In this document: positions 40,612 to 53,621 of the stretch, piece after piece
Numbering within the stretch: the stretch's first letter is position 1
Layout: the number at the start of each line of letters is the position of its first letter
From: Heracleum sosnowskyi
Lineage: Eukaryota; Streptophyta; Magnoliopsida; Apiales; Apiaceae
Assembly: GCA_030848705.1 (NCBI GenBank)
Contig: CM061245.1
Location: forward strand, 68,102,006-68,166,005
Length of the DNA: 64,000 nt
Direction: 5' to 3'
Translations under genes and position numbers: made by a program
Notes under the pieces: generated by a model
What the model was told of the DNA's origin: nothing
The model's database searches: none
What the model saw: only the letters and a program-made list of their open reading frames with translations

Positions 40612-43398
40612 ATGCGTACACGAGCTCGAGCACGTAGAGAAGAATTAGCAAGAAGAGAAGAACTAGCACGAAGGAAACTTGACTTTGAGAACATCAGTGT
40701 AGAAAACAATCGTGAATCAAAAGAAGATATGGAAGATCAAGCACAACCAGCGAAGGCTTTGAGTGAATTCTCTCAGCCAAAAGTGGAGGACATTCATACC
40801 AGCATTGTTCGTCCAGCTATTGGGGCAAATAATTTCGAGCTTAAGCCAAACATCATTCAGATGATTCAGAATACGGTTCAGTTTGGGGGTAGTCCTGCTG
40901 AAGATCCCAATGCTCATATTAGGGACTTTCTTGAGATCTGTGATACCTTCAAATTCAACGGAGTTACAGATGACGCAATCAGATTGAGGCTATTTCCCTT
41001 CTCTCTTAGGGATAAAGCCAAGAGTTGGTTACATTCTATGCCATCAGGTTCTATTAAAACATGGGCAGACTGTGCTCAAAAGTTCTTGACGAAGTATTTC
41101 TCCATGGCGAAGACAGCAGCTTATAGAAATTCTATTTCTCAGTTTGCTCAGCAACCCCAGGAATCTTTGGGGGAAGCTTGGGAAAGGTACAAGGAGATAT
41201 TGGCACGTTGTCCTCATCATGGGATGCCGGATTGGATGGTAATCAGCAATTTCTACAACGGATTGGGAGCTCAGTCAAGGCCTATGCTTGATGCAGCTTC
41301 TGGAGGAGCACTGTGGGCAAAAAGCTATGAGGATGCCTATAATCTTATCGAGATGATGGCGGCCAATGAGTTTCAGAATCCTACTCAACGCTTGCCACCT
41401 GCTAAAGTGGCTGGAGTTCTTGACTTGGATGCAGCTACTGCTATTGCTGCTCAACTCAAAGCGTTGACAATGAAGGTAGATTCCCTTTCTAATCTTGGGA
41501 CTAACCAGGTTGCTATGGTGTGTGAATTGTGTGCAGGGGCTCATGACACGAATCTGTGTGCTATCTCAGCTGAATCAGCACAGTTTGTTAGTAACTTTCA
41601 GAGAACTCAGCAACCAGCACCTAATGTGTATCATCCCAACAATCGGAATCATCCTAATTTCAGTTGGAGCAACAATCAGGGTGGTGTTCAGCAACCACAA
41701 AATCAGCAGTTCAATGCAAGGCCATATAATCAGAACTATCAACCACCACCTTATGCTCCAAGGCAACCATTCATTCCACCGGGATTTCAACCATCTCAAG
41801 GGAATTCATTGAATCAGTCTGAGAAGTCTGAATTGGAAGAGCTTCGAATGATGTACAAGAGTCAGGCGGTGTCGTTGAAAACTTTAGAGAATCAGATTGG
41901 GCAACTAGCCAATGCATTGTTGAACCGTCAACCAGGAACGCTTCCGAGTGACACAGAGATGAATCCAGGCAAGAAAGATCACAAGGAACAGGTCCAGGCA
42001 GTAACCTTACGATCGGGGAAGATTCTACAAGGTCAGAACGAAGAAAATTCAGCCGAGGAAAAAAATGAATTTTCTGATCAGAATGTGCGGCGCGGCAGCG
42101 CCGCTCCCCAGTATAAAAACGGCGCGGCAGCGCCGCTGCCGGCCCTTCTGGAAGAAAAAGACAATTTTGACGCTGGGGTCGATTCTGTTCCTGATTTGGT
42201 ACCTAATGCTACTCTCTCGACTCATGTAACTGGGAAGAGTGATAATTCTCAGAAAGTAGTAGAAGAAAAGGTGTTTCCACCTCCTCCATTCCCAAAACGA
42301 GTTCAAAGGCAAAAGTTTGACAAGCAGTTTGCTAAGTTCTTGGATGTCTTCAAGAAGCTTCAGATTAACATACCATTTGCAGAGGCTCTTGAGCAAATGC
42401 CGAGCTATGCGAAGTTTATGAAGGGCATTCTTTCGAAGAAATTGAAACTTGAGGAGCTAGAGACAGTTGCATTGACGGAAGAATGTAGTGCCATCTTGCA
42501 ACAAAAGTTGCCACCTAAGTTGAAGGACCCTGGAAGCTTTACCATACCATGTACTATTGGAGATCTCTCATTCAGCAAATGCTTGTGTGATTTGGGTGCA
42601 AGTATTAATCTCATGCCCTTATCAGTTTTCATGCAACTTGGTCTTCCAGAACCAAAGCCAACTACTATGACTCTGCAACTTGCGGACCGTTCAGTTACTT
42701 ATCCTCGAGGAATAGTTGAGGATGTTTTGGTGAAGGTCGACAAGCTTATCTTTCCAGCCGATTTTGTAATTCTGGACTTTGAGGAAGACAAGAAGATTCC
42801 TATTATCTTGGGAAGACCGTTCTTGGCTACAGGCCGAACTTTGATCGATGTGCAGAAAGGAGAGCTTACAATGAGGGTTCAAAATCAGAAGGTCACTTTT
42901 AATGTGTTCAAGGCTATGAAATTTCCGACAGAGGAGGAAGAGTGTTTTAGCTTGAAGATGGTTGATACGGGTCAGAGAAAGGAGTTCGATCAGCTGTTGA
43001 GCAAAAATTCGGACATGCACAAGTTCGAGCATCACATCAGTGATTCCATTGACAATTCTTCCATTCGAGATCTTTCGAATGTCAAGCTTGGAAAACTTCC
43101 ACCACATTTGAAGTATGTCCTTCTGAATGATGAGTTGGTGATTTTTAAAGAGTGTGAAGATAATGTGTTGAGAAGGTGGAACAAGGATGATGAGGTAAAA
43201 GAGTGTTCTTATCAATCGACGGAGAAGCATAAACACCTTAGAGGTGTAAAGAAGAAAAAGAAAAAATCGATTGATGGAAAAGTCAAGGTGAAGTTTGATT
43301 TGGAAAAGATGTGGGAAGAAAGCAAGAAGGTTATCAAACAATGGGTGAATGGTCCTTCTGCTAAGGACAAGTCAAATGCGATCTTCGAGCCACCATGA
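40612..43398 (+). CDS. Athila-type gag-protease polyprotein (928 aa)
   Basis: The ATG at 40612 opens an uninterrupted frame. The basic N-terminus (RTRARARREELARREE) is followed by a retrotransposon gag domain (about residues 90-240; FPFSLRDKAKSWLHSMPSGS, AWERYKEILARCPHHGMPDW). A CCHC-like knuckle CELCAGAHDTNLC lies near residue 304. A Gln/Asn/Pro-rich linker follows, then a stretch where two copies of the LTR palindrome are translated as RRGSAAP and GAAAP (about residues 493-510). The Athila-type aspartic protease shows its active site as CDLGASINLMPLS near residue 658 and ILGRPFLATGRTLIDV near 735. The tail is Lys-rich. It then stops: no RT, RNase H or integrase follows. Gag packages element RNA and protease matures it. 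The frame is intact, so the protein could still be made. Confidence 0.93.
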   Translation: MRTRARARREELARREELARRKLDFENISVENNRESKEDMEDQAQPAKALSEFSQPKVEDIHTSIVRPAIGANNFELKPNIIQMIQNTVQFGGSPAEDPNAHIRDFLEICDTFKFNGVTDDAIRLRLFPFSLRDKAKSWLHSMPSGSIKTWADCAQKFLTKYFSMAKTAAYRNSISQFAQQPQESLGEAWERYKEILARCPHHGMPDWMVISNFYNGLGAQSRPMLDAASGGALWAKSYEDAYNLIEMMAANEFQNPTQRLPPAKVAGVLDLDAATAIAAQLKALTMKVDSLSNLGTNQVAMVCELCAGAHDTNLCAISAESAQFVSNFQRTQQPAPNVYHPNNRNHPNFSWSNNQGGVQQPQNQQFNARPYNQNYQPPPYAPRQPFIPPGFQPSQGNSLNQSEKSELEELRMMYKSQAVSLKTLENQIGQLANALLNRQPGTLPSDTEMNPGKKDHKEQVQAVTLRSGKILQGQNEENSAEEKNEFSDQNVRRGSAAPQYKNGAAAPLPALLEEKDNFDAGVDSVPDLVPNATLSTHVTGKSDNSQKVVEEKVFPPPPFPKRVQRQKFDKQFAKFLDVFKKLQINIPFAEALEQMPSYAKFMKGILSKKLKLEELETVALTEECSAILQQKLPPKLKDPGSFTIPCTIGDLSFSKCLCDLGASINLMPLSVFMQLGLPEPKPTTMTLQLADRSVTYPRGIVEDVLVKVDKLIFPADFVILDFEEDKKIPIILGRPFLATGRTLIDVQKGELTMRVQNQKVTFNVFKAMKFPTEEEECFSLKMVDTGQRKEFDQLLSKNSDMHKFEHHISDSIDNSSIRDLSNVKLGKLPPHLKYVLLNDELVIFKECEDNVLRRWNKDDEVKECSYQSTEKHKHLRGVKKKKKKSIDGKVKVKFDLEKMWEESKKVIKQWVNGPSAKDKSNAIFEPP

Positions 43399-44710
43399 TT
43401 TGATTCACATTTGTCCGGCTAAATGACATTAACGACAGCGCTTCGTGGGAGGCAACCCATGTGTTAGGTATGTTTCTACTATCTTTTTATTACCTTCAAT
43501 GAGGACATTGAATATTGTAAGTTTGGGGGTGGTAATTAAGGAATATTAGTGTGTGTGTGTTCATGTAGGATTCATATTGCATGTGTAGTTGTAGTTTATT
43601 CGTAGTTTTGCATGTTCATGTCATATAGGGCATTCTGTTTGCATAGTTTTTATTTGTTATGTGAGTCCATTTTAGTTGCATGCATATTTCATGATCCCGT
43701 AGGATTTGACTATTTTCGTTGGTGAGTCGATGTTGATTGGAGTGTGGTTGTGATGAATAGAGGGTTGATTAAGTTTCTAAGTATTGACTTGCATGCCAGA
43801 AACAAATCTATTTCATAAGTCTCATTGGTTGCTTTTGAATTTGATCAGACCATGCTTGTTTGGTGTTTGAATTTAACCACTTGTTTACATTTAGAATGTT
43901 GGCTAGATTCTTGAAAACGAAGGAGCACTTATGTATAAGTTTGGGGGAAACCAGGGATTTCATGCTAGTTGTCAATAAAGGCTAGGCGTCAATTGGCTAG
44001 TAGCCGGCTCATTGAAAAGATGAGTAGTCTAGGGTGGGATGAGAAAAAGGCAAAGTGCACTCATTCCAAAATTAAAAAAAAAAAAAAAAAAAAAAGAAGT
44101 TGTTTTAGTTGTTTCATGCAGAATTGATCAGGTTGAGCTCTTTAATACTCGAGAAATTAAGTTCTAGGGGACTTTGTGCCTAGTGACCTAAGACTTTTCC
44201 GGTCTGGGATCCACTAACCTAACGCTCGCTACATGGGTATTATTGTATAAGCCTTTTGGGGTCTCAACCATTGCACGGTCAAATAAGCATGTGTGTCGTA
44301 ATAAAGCATGAATTCCTGTCTAGCTCAAGTGGATTTTGAGGTGTCTTTAAGTGGTTTCTTGTGTCTAGCGTTCATTCTGTTTGTAAGCTTGTGGTTGTTT
44401 TGGCTAAGAGTAGGTATGGTCTTGATTTAGTTTGGGAGTATATTGGTGAGCATCGCACACACGCACGTTTCTGTGTTTGTCTCGTTGGTCGATGGGAATT
44501 TGGTCGAACTCTGTTTGGAAGACTGTGTTCTTTGAGATGTTGGCTTGTTGATTGGTTTTGGTTGGTTTGAAGGGATCGTTGCATTTTCATATTAGTTGCA
44601 TACATGTATTGCATTGTTAGTTGCATGAGTAGATGGATTTTGTGGGTACATTCGCTATAGGCCCTCACGAGACCTTACTCGTCCACTAGGGCTGCCTAGG
44701 GGTTTAAAGG
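43399..44710 (+). other. 3' internal segment of the second Athila unit (continues at 58546-58656)
   Basis: It is a long non-coding tail with a second copy of everything in 37639-38923. It includes two AAGTTTGGGGG tracts (about 43519 and 43939) and an A run near 44073. It is interrupted at 44710 by the giant-LTR Gypsy; AAAGG at 44706-44710 is repeated at 58541-58545. The remaining 111 bp (58546-58656) run through CTCGAGGACGAGCATCGGTT to the polypurine tract. Confidence 0.85.
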
Positions 44711-47700
44711 TGTAACAGCCCCAAATCCGGGGTCAGGGATTTAGAGTAGTCACGATCCATTTACTCCTTGCCTTACCTGTATTACTCACATCGTGCATAA
44801 TTCACCTGCTCATGACCCCACACTATTTGTCTCACACACACACACACACACACAGGTTAGAGTCTCAGAAACGACACGATACAACAACTGCGGAATAAAT
44901 AATTTTTATTACAATACCCAAATGTCTTTAAATCTGTCACTGATACAATTTCTAAGAAATGTTACATTTCCAACTTAGCCTTCTGAGGCTCACAATCCTC
45001 TCATACCATTCATATCTATACATAAGTTGAATACCAAAAGTTGTAGCCTGATTCGATTGGTTCGTACTACTCTCGGGATCACTGCTAGAAACTGTTTATG
45101 AAAACGCCTTGCGGGGTATGTGCCGTCCCATTGGCATCCTGCTTCGCTGCTATATAATATATATAAAACAATAGCAAGAGTGAACGATAGCTCAGCAAGG
45201 AAAAGAAAGTATGGCATAATTCTGCCTTTAACTCAACCCAGAATAAAACGGGTATAAGACAATAATTTGTCAAAATATCTCGATACTGAAATTATATCCT
45301 TATCGGAATGTATTCCCAAAAACAGTACCATTATTGTACTTCAAATATCATTTTCATAATATTTCTACAAACTTTTGCTATATTATGAACAAAGTTCTAG
45401 TATAATATAAAAGATGAGGTTTCAAAGTAAACCAATATAACCTTTCCAAAAATATCTGCTATGTAAGCAGAATATCAACACATAACTTAAAGGATGAAGT
45501 TATAAGGTGATTCAGTATAAACAACTCCCTTACCATAACTCATGTTATGTAAGGTATCCACAGAGTCATAACTCATAAAATAAAAGATGAAGTTGCATGA
45601 ATTTATTGTCACTTCATTTTCAATCTTTTTCGACCCCCTGCCAACATAATTGGTTTTTCATCCCAATACATGTTGCAGGAATATCCAAATTGGATGATGA
45701 ACTAATACTGGAGTTGCTACCGCGTCCGCTGTGCCTAACCTTACTATGATCAGTAGCAGGTCGCACCGCTCAAATAGTTTTCTACATGTAGATGGAAGTA
45801 TCACGACGGCCTGACATTGTCTACCGCCTTACTATGACCTCCCGGCCCATTTGGGGCAATATAAAAGTTGGATGGGCCCACGCAACTTGACCACTTACAC
45901 CACTCCTAGTTCAGATGAAATCCATGACTCTGAAACGTAAAGATCGTCCTCCTTTCCCCAAGTGTAACACTTGTTGATACGACTCCACTAAGTAGTTATA
46001 TCTAGGTTGGAAAGGAAGATTCTCCAATATTTCCCAAGCTATGCTTGTTAATGGATATCGACTTGTTCCATGAATTTACCCCTCGATCATTGAGGTGGTA
46101 ACACAACATTAGACTGGCAGCAATTAAATTGCTCCAAGAAAATATTTGTCCCTTGACAGTTTTTGAATTGAGAGTTTAAAAAAAAAGAGTAGTAGTCACT
46201 TAAATCAGGCTTCCCATATTTTTGATAGTTGAGCGAGCATTTAAATCTTCTTAAAAGACAGATTCAAATGGAAAACAATGTTTTGGGAACCTCTTTTTGA
46301 TTTGAAAATAATTAATCGTATTTATTAAATAAGTAAACCTCAAATGAATATTTGAAAATAATATTCATTAACTAAGTAATCCTTAAATGAATATTTGAAA
46401 ATAATATTCATTAACTAAGTAATCCTTAAATGAATATTTGAAAATAATATTCATTAAATAAATAATCCTTAAATGAATATTTGAAAATAATATTCATTAA
46501 ATAAGTAATCCTTAAATGAATATTTGAAAATAATATTCATTAACTAAGTAATCCTTAAATGAATATTTGAAAATAATATTCATTAAATAAATAATCCTTA
46601 AATGAATATTTGAAAATAATATTCATTAAATAAGTAATCCTTAAATGAATATTTGAAAATAATATTCATTACATAAATAATCCTTAAATGAATATTTGAA
46701 AATAATATTCATTAAATCAATAATCCTCAAATGAATATAAATAATACTCCTTAAGTCAATAATCCTCAAATGAATATAAATAATAACCCTTAAGTCAATA
46801 ATCCTCAAATGAATATAAATAATAACCCTTAAGTCAATAATCCTCAAATGAATATAAATAATAACCCTTAAGTCAATAATCCTCAATTAACAGTACCCCA
46901 TGTCTTTATCGGAAAAATAACTTTTATCATACACAAACTATAATCACTACTGATCTTAAGAAATATCATACGCCCTTAACCTAGGGCCTTTATAAAAACC
47001 TGGCTTATAACTGATATCACATATCTAGCTTATAAGCCAATTACCAAATCATTTCCAAGTAATTAATACTTTCTAGAAATATAATTAATGTTTAATAATA
47101 GCAGTCCTCAAAATAATTAGTACACTGCCGCTGGAATCCCTCCGGGTTTCCACGGCTATCTCCATATCTCAAATACTGACTCCCGGTCTAGAGTCGAAAA
47201 CAAGAAGTATGCTCTTATCTCTAGAGCTACAAGGTATACCGGTTTATAACTACTTTATCTCAAAGCTTATATATAAACCCAAATCAAACTCTATTTTATG
47301 CAATATATAACAGGTATCGCACAACTGTATAACTCCACACATGGCAACAGCAGTAATATATAATCAATACCTCAAAGTATAGATTTAGAAAACTTGCCTG
47401 ATGCTCGAGAAGTGATAGGGGTTCGCGACGATGCCGGACAATCTAGACAAAGTCAAAGAAAACGCACGATTAATCCCCTGGATAATCCACTTGCACTCAA
47501 TGTTTAAACACGTAAGCGAAACACAACCAAGGCATTACTAGCTCGTTATAGGCTCATACTAAGTCCATGTTTAGTCGACAATTACTTCAGTCGTAGGTTT
47601 AGTCCGAAATCGATCCTCGAATACAAGTTATACTTAACCATTTTCAACATTGGTTTCTAAGTCGTGCTCTTAGTGGTTTTCACTTGCGCAGCCTCGGCTA

Positions 47701-49629
47701 ACACATTTTTATAAAATCGGAAAATAATCTTTTGGACTCGAAACCTTCGTACAAACCTTCGTAACTGCCCTTGACACTTCCATACAAAATTTCATATTTT
47801 AAAACAACTCTTAAGGGTCTCAAACATAGCCACAAAGTTGGTACATTTCTGCAATCTCATTCCTTGAACCACTTTCACTAAAATGGTCATATCTCATAAA
47901 CCGTAAATCATAACGGCATGATTCTTGCGCTCACGTAAACTAGAAACAAACCTCTACACACTCATGTTCCTCACTGAACCAAAAGAGGCAGTTAAGTTTC
48001 CGGACTCTAGGCAGTTTTTAGAGCTAACGGGAATCGGGCATTACGACGGCTATAATCGTAACGTTTTCCATTTTCAAAACATACCCAAATCAACACCAAA
48101 CAATCTCAAACTCACCATCCACCTTATACACCCTCCACTCAGTCAAATCCTCCATGAATAATCAAAACAAATTCATAACCCATCCTCCAAACTCAACCAA
48201 CAATTCATATAATCACTTAATCATGCTCTTAACTTTATATAAACATCAAAACCATACTAAAACTCATATAAGTCAAAAGGGGCAGAGGTTTATACCTTCC
48301 TCCAAGCTTGCTTGCTGCTATATTCCTTATGTAACCTTAGATTCTTGCTTAATACAACCTTTGGAAGCTACAAACTCATTATCAAAACAAAACAAAACAA
48401 GATACAAGTTACTATTCATCATCTTCTCCAACTGTTAATCACTGAATCGAATGGGTAAAACACAGAGGTGAAGCGAGCTCTTACCATGGTTGCATAGAGC
48501 TTCTCGAGAGCTTCGATTTGAGTGGTGGATCGCCAAAAACCGCCGAGAGAAACTCAAGTTATGATCAATTCTTTCTCCACCATTTTTCTTCTCTCTTTTC
48601 TCCCGAATTTTCCTTCTTCTTTTTCTTTTCTTTGTTTTGGTTGATAATGAAGATAATGCTGATTTTTTGTATAAGAGAGGGGTGAGTCATCACCTTTAGT
48701 GCTTAGTCAGTGGACACGTGTCGCACATGCACGAGTTGGATAAAGTAGCTTTACTAGTTCGTTTCTTTTCACATGGATGATCCAAATGTTGCATCCCTCG
48801 AATTAATCTTGTTACATGTTACTTCCATGTCTATATTTAATCCCGTAAATGTTACCTTATTCCTCTTGAAACGATTCGAAATATTTTCTAAAGGGCGAGT
48901 AAAATTTTACGCGATGCTCGCAGTGAATAGTAACTATTCACTATTCACTTCAACAATCGAATCCTTAAATCGACTTTAATAATATACTAAAATTCCAAAA
49001 TGTTAAATCCTCAATTCCTCAATTTTAATATCTCATTTCTTGAATATAATAATATATAATTCGCTGCCCGGTCAAATACTATTCCAAAATAAAATTTGGA
49101 ATTTCTGAATTCCGATCATCTTTGCATTCACTTATTTACTCCGTAGATCACTAATACAGCTTTGAAAGTTCTATATATCGTTCCGCATATAGGGTGGTCT
49201 GAAAAACTTTTTAAACGACAAAAATTTACTATTCATCAAAAGTTACTATTCATCAGTGGTTTTTCTATAATCCTTTGGATCAATATCCGTTCCAATATTC
49301 CTGGTTTATTTCTCTTTACTTCTTGCACTTAGAAATGTTCTAGTGCTTTCTCGGGTACTCGCTATCTTGTTTACGGAGTTGTCGGATGTATACCAGATAT
49401 CGATTTGGATGACATAAAAATACTTTTCTTCCTTGGAATATTGTATTCTTATTTTCCAGAGAGATTATTCTTATCTATATGTTCAGTCCATTCTTACTAT
49501 TCTCAAAATGTTTGAAAACCGAAATTCATATTCATTTCATAACTTGATTCTCAAAGTCATTGCCACTATCCATATTTACATCAACATATAATAAAAGTTT
49601 TAATTCTACCCAAAATCTGGGGTCTTACA
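44711..49629 (-). repeat. 3' LTR of the giant-LTR Gypsy (4919 bp)
   Basis: The + strand reads TGTAACAGCCCC at the left and GGGTCTTACA at the right. It aligns without length change to 53622-58540 at a constant offset of 8911. The four differences I found are at 46922, 47350, 48643 and 49118. It contains a (CA)n near 44827-44854, a 43-bp minisatellite at about 46330-46720 and a 39-bp one at about 46720-46880. Confidence 0.95.
46320..46890. repeat. Minisatellites in the 3' giant LTR (43-bp then 39-bp units)
   Basis: About nine units of AAATGAATATTTGAAAATAA (and on, 43 bp) are followed by about four units of CCTCAAATGAATATAAATAA (and on, 39 bp). Units of the first kind hold inverted AATGAATATT / AATATTCATT. 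The identical array lies at 55231-55801 in the other LTR. The Ile-rich ORF across it is an artefact of the repeat. Confidence 0.88.
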
Positions 49630-50359
49630 GTCTCCCCTCCTTAAAAGGATTCCGTCCCGGAATCACTCTGAAAACAAATGGGGATATCTTTCTAGCATCT
49701 CACTCTCTAGCTCCCAAGTTGATTCTTCCACATTATGATTCCTCCATACCACTCTGACTAGTTTGATGACCTTGTTTCGGAGTACTTGTTCCTTTCGATC
49801 TATAATTTCCATTGGTTGCTCCACATAGGTCAAGTCTGGTTGTATGTCTACGTGCTCGTACTCTACATATGTCGGGCATCTATAGTATACTGACGTAGCA
49901 TTGACACATGAACCCCGTTATGACCATTCTACTAGTTTGGGGGGTAAGGCTGGCTCGTAGGCCACCTTCCTGGCGCGTCTTAAATCTCAGATGGCCCAAT
50001 GAATCTCGGGCTCACTTCCCTTTCTTTTCAAATCTCATTAATTCCTTCCTTGGAGATACCTTTAACATCACGAATCTCTAACCTCATATTCTCTATCTTG
50101 TTTGCACAGAAATACACCAGCATAAACTTGTTTGTCATTCATCAACTTGCCATTTAGCTTATCAGTAGCAGTACTATCTCTATACTTGCGGGCTTAGTCC
50201 GCATACTTTCTCTATCTGCCATGGTTGTCACTAGCCGTTTGTTGGTGAAATCTTTTGTCTTTCTAGTTTCTTGGACTAACTTGGGTTTTGTGTAAAATCT
50301 CATTATTTAATTCCCGATCATTCGGAATCCATCTCTGTCCCATTTTAATTAAGGGTACC
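49630..50359 (-). other. Giant-LTR Gypsy interior, 3' part without readable gene
   Basis: The position downstream of the RNase H remnant is where integrase should be, but I can read only scattered weak resemblance. The purine tract next to the LTR is at about 49630-49642. Confidence 0.5.
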
Positions 50360-50939
50360 GGCCACCACATTGGCCTTCCCCGGGTGGTAGTGTATCTCAC
50401 AGTCATAATTCTAGGTCAATTCTAGCCATTTCTCCATCTCACGTTTTCTACTATCACGGATAACTCAAAGTCCATTCATTACATTCCATAAAAATTTGTG
50501 GGTGCATTAGTCAATCCCAAAATAACCTTGCTGAAAACTCGAAGTGTCTATTCCTGGTACGAATCGCAGTCTTGGGTATATCCTCGGATTTAACTTCCAA
50601 CTGGTGATACCCAGTTCTTAAATAAATTTGGAAATACACAACGTTCTTCTGCTGATCAAACAATCATTTACAAGGGTACCTATTATTTAAAGGTCCTGAC
50701 AGTGGGCTGCTTGTTGGAGGTAGCCCTGGTTGAAACCTACTGGCTTTCTTTTATTCTGTGTTCACAAACTCCGGAACAAACCTCAATAATTCGGAAAACT
50801 TGGCCTCATACTCGGTCACAGTCATGGTTTCTTGTTTTAACTCTTTAACTTTCATTTTCATCCGGGTCTCCATATATTTCCAGAAATTATTCCTGCTGCA
50901 CCTCTCCCAAGTCACAATACCAGCTCCCTTTGACTCCAT
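50360..50939 (-). pseudogene. Fused and decayed gag, RT and RNase H remnants of the giant-LTR Gypsy
   Basis: On the - strand: 50939-50720 reads as gag (MKVKELKQETMTVTEYEAKF, then SELLRFVPEFVNTE, stop, KKASRFQPGL). About 50660-50470 reads as RT (YLRTGYHQLEVKSEDIPKTA, then IRTRNRHFEFS). About 50430-50360 reads as RNase H end (DYDCEIHYHPGKANVVA). The order is right, but protease, the first RT half and the catalytic YxDD region are gone, and stops and frameshifts intervene. Gag wording of the type TVTEYEAKF and the ending YHPGKANVVA are typical of plant chromovirus-type Gypsy elements. Confidence 0.82.
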
Positions 50940-53605
50940 AGTCAGTACTTATCTTGCTAACCCAGAGGTAGTGTCCATTCGTAACAACTCCTCCAAAATC
51001 TCAATTCCACTATAGGGCATCTATCTAACACCGTTGTCATTGGAGTTCACGGCACATCGCTATTTCTTTCACATATATCGATTGACACGCTTTCCATTAT
51101 CATAATATCCTTGGGAGAATAAACCAATTTCATTGATATGTCACTAACATTCTATTCGTCTTAGGGATTCGCTCCTGACATAGGCGATTTCGTCGCGAAT
51201 CTAATTCCTATCAGCGAATTTTGACTTATTTGACCTGGTTGGCCTCCCCTTAAAATCCAATGAGGATAACAAAATCATGGGGCCTTGAAAAGACAGCTCC
51301 CATATCAAGGAAAACGTCACACACTGGTGATCATAAGGTTATGAGTTTTAAGGTAACCTTATTGGGGGTAAGAGAATTTTACCGAGAGATCAATATGATC
51401 ATAAGAACTCAACGTCGTGTGCCTCAATTGAGACATTACTAAAGGTAATTAACCTTCTTGTATTTCACAACTTACAAGTGATGGCGTCCCATCCGACTTC
51501 TATCACACAGACAGATAGTCCTTGTAGCCCCTATAAGTATAGGGTTGTTCATCTCAGTGGAAGTTGAAAAGTATGAAAGCAATTTGATATCAATTTAATG
51601 ATTATCGTCTTTTGGAAATATTTCTTTAAAGGAACACCTTGGATTAAAATTGAACAGATTCCAAAGGTGCGGTTTCCAAAGAAAAGAATAACCAAAAAGA
51701 TACTGGTACTTATAAACAAGTGGTGAGGTATCACCATAGGGTCATTCATTATTTGAAGAAAAGTGAAAGCTTAAATAACATCATTTGACAGGGGTTCGAA
51801 AACCTAAAAGTAGGCATTGTGATAGCCTCTGGCACAATTGAAACTGAATATGGTTTAACACAAGTGTTATAAAACAACTTCGAAGAGGAAATATACCCTT
51901 TATCAGAATTTTTCCTGGGGAGAGGTCAAGATAGATCATAGATTGGGGAGGTACCCCACATAATTTGCAAATGGGGAGGGTACTACCAAAGTCTCTACGG
52001 ATGCCTTTTATGTCGGCTCCTCTTATGGATAATCGTTCAATTCCAAAGCTTTTCTTTTCCACGCACCCTAAGGTGTTCGATACCTACGTTATTGCCGACT
52101 CATAATAGTCGTTAAGGATTCAACCATCGACCTTTGCAATCGCAGGGAATTCTATTCGACTAGGCGCAAACATCTCAAGTAAGCGTTCTGTTCTATAAGA
52201 AGACTTCGATACCGTTGCCGCCCGTAGCAATGAAAATTCCACATGTCGACTGGGCAGTACTCCGGAAGATCGTTAGAAACTACAAGATTAAATCTGGTCT
52301 CTATTTCAATCATCCTTATATCCAATATTCCTTCTCCCATATCAATCCCGGGCGCTACATGAGCTTAACACTTTTGGCACAATAGCCTTTTCATTTAAGT
52401 CAACCCCGGAACTTCTCAGTCCGTCTTGGTCCTTAAATATATTTCGCCTTTACCGTCCAATCTCAACTTCCTCATTTAATCTCTACAATCACTTATAGCA
52501 ATCCGGGTCTGTCCACCAGCCCATATAACGACTATCTTACCCAATCCACAGGGTTCACTCCAATTTCCACTCTCTTTGGTGACATCCCCTGGTAATCAGA
52601 AAGACGAGGTTTGCCAAAATCTGCTGAATTTCCTTCCAAAATCAGGGAAACTTGATCAATCTATTTACCTACTAGTAATGCTCGGATCTGGTTTCCGACC
52701 TTTCTGTTCTATCCTCATAAGTCCTTCCTGGTTTCCTGAGGGTGGCAAATCTCGTTCTCGATTCCGTCTTAGCGTGCTTGTCTTACAATAACATTTGCAT
52801 GGTACATATACCCAAAATTTTCCTTGAGATAATAAAATCCCTCAATGATGTAATAGACACTATTTCTAGTGGAATCGCTGGTCGTGGGGGATTGAAACCT
52901 CATAGCCAAAACAATTCCTTTCACTATTCTTAGGCAACTAAGTACCCTTAATCGTTCGTGAAAATCTGAACATCTTGGTTCTTACGTATGCCGCCTCCTT
53001 ATGGGCAACTATAACCGACTACGAGTAACAGGTTCCGTTCAAGTCGAATCAATCCACTGATACTGGCTATACTGCCTCTACCTCTTCTGCTTTGGAGACT
53101 CTACTCCATCTTCTTTGTCATACCTCTTGATGTATCATGAACGATCCTTTAACTCTTGTCTCGTCACTTATTTATCCCTTGAAGGTTCGTCCGGTCTTAT
53201 TATTAGACCTCAAGTAACACACCACATCTTTATCAATCAACACGTTCTCTACAAGATTCTTTCCTTGACCCACTACGGGGTCTTCCTCTAGATCCTCCTA
53301 TGGATCTTCCTTTATCGGGTCTTCGTCCATCTCAAGAAGCGCATCATCCAATGCCTATTCAAAGGCCTCAGGATCTGGTATCTCAGAATCCCATCAATCT
53401 ATAACTTATACGATTCGAGGTGACTAACCATGAAGTCCTAAGTACGGTTTCCCAGAAGAAGTCCCCTCTCGGGCTTCATCTTAAACGGTCAGGGTCATGT
53501 CCTCTAACCCGACTACGAACTCAATTTGAGCTCTAGATGTCCTTATCATTATTAAGGGTATTGTAAGACTCAATCTCCTATCGTTTCTGAGGACTGTAAC
53601 CTAAC
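50940..53605 (-). other. Giant-LTR Gypsy interior, 5' part, unrecognised
   Basis: This is 2.7 kb between the primer site and the gag remnant. All frames are short; the longest (52062-51781, 93 codons) resembles nothing I know. It may be untranslated leader, decayed gag, or unrelated captured DNA. Codon-like bias is not evident. Confidence 0.5.
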
Positions 53606-53617
53606 GCTCTGATACCA
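53606..53617 (-). other. tRNA-iMet primer-binding site of the giant-LTR Gypsy
   Basis: The - strand reads TGGTATCAGAGC four bases inside the right LTR. This fixes the orientation and marks the right LTR as the 5' LTR. Confidence 0.88.
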
Positions 53618-53621
53618 TTTC

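Noticed and set aside
46641..46886. Ile-rich 81-codon ORF (and its twin at 55552-55797)
   Set aside because: Produced by the LTR minisatellite period; present in both LTRs with no protein features.
49630..53621. Host gene captured by the giant-LTR element
   Set aside because: Recognisable pieces are gag, RT and RNase H; the rest is unreadable and I cannot show any host origin.
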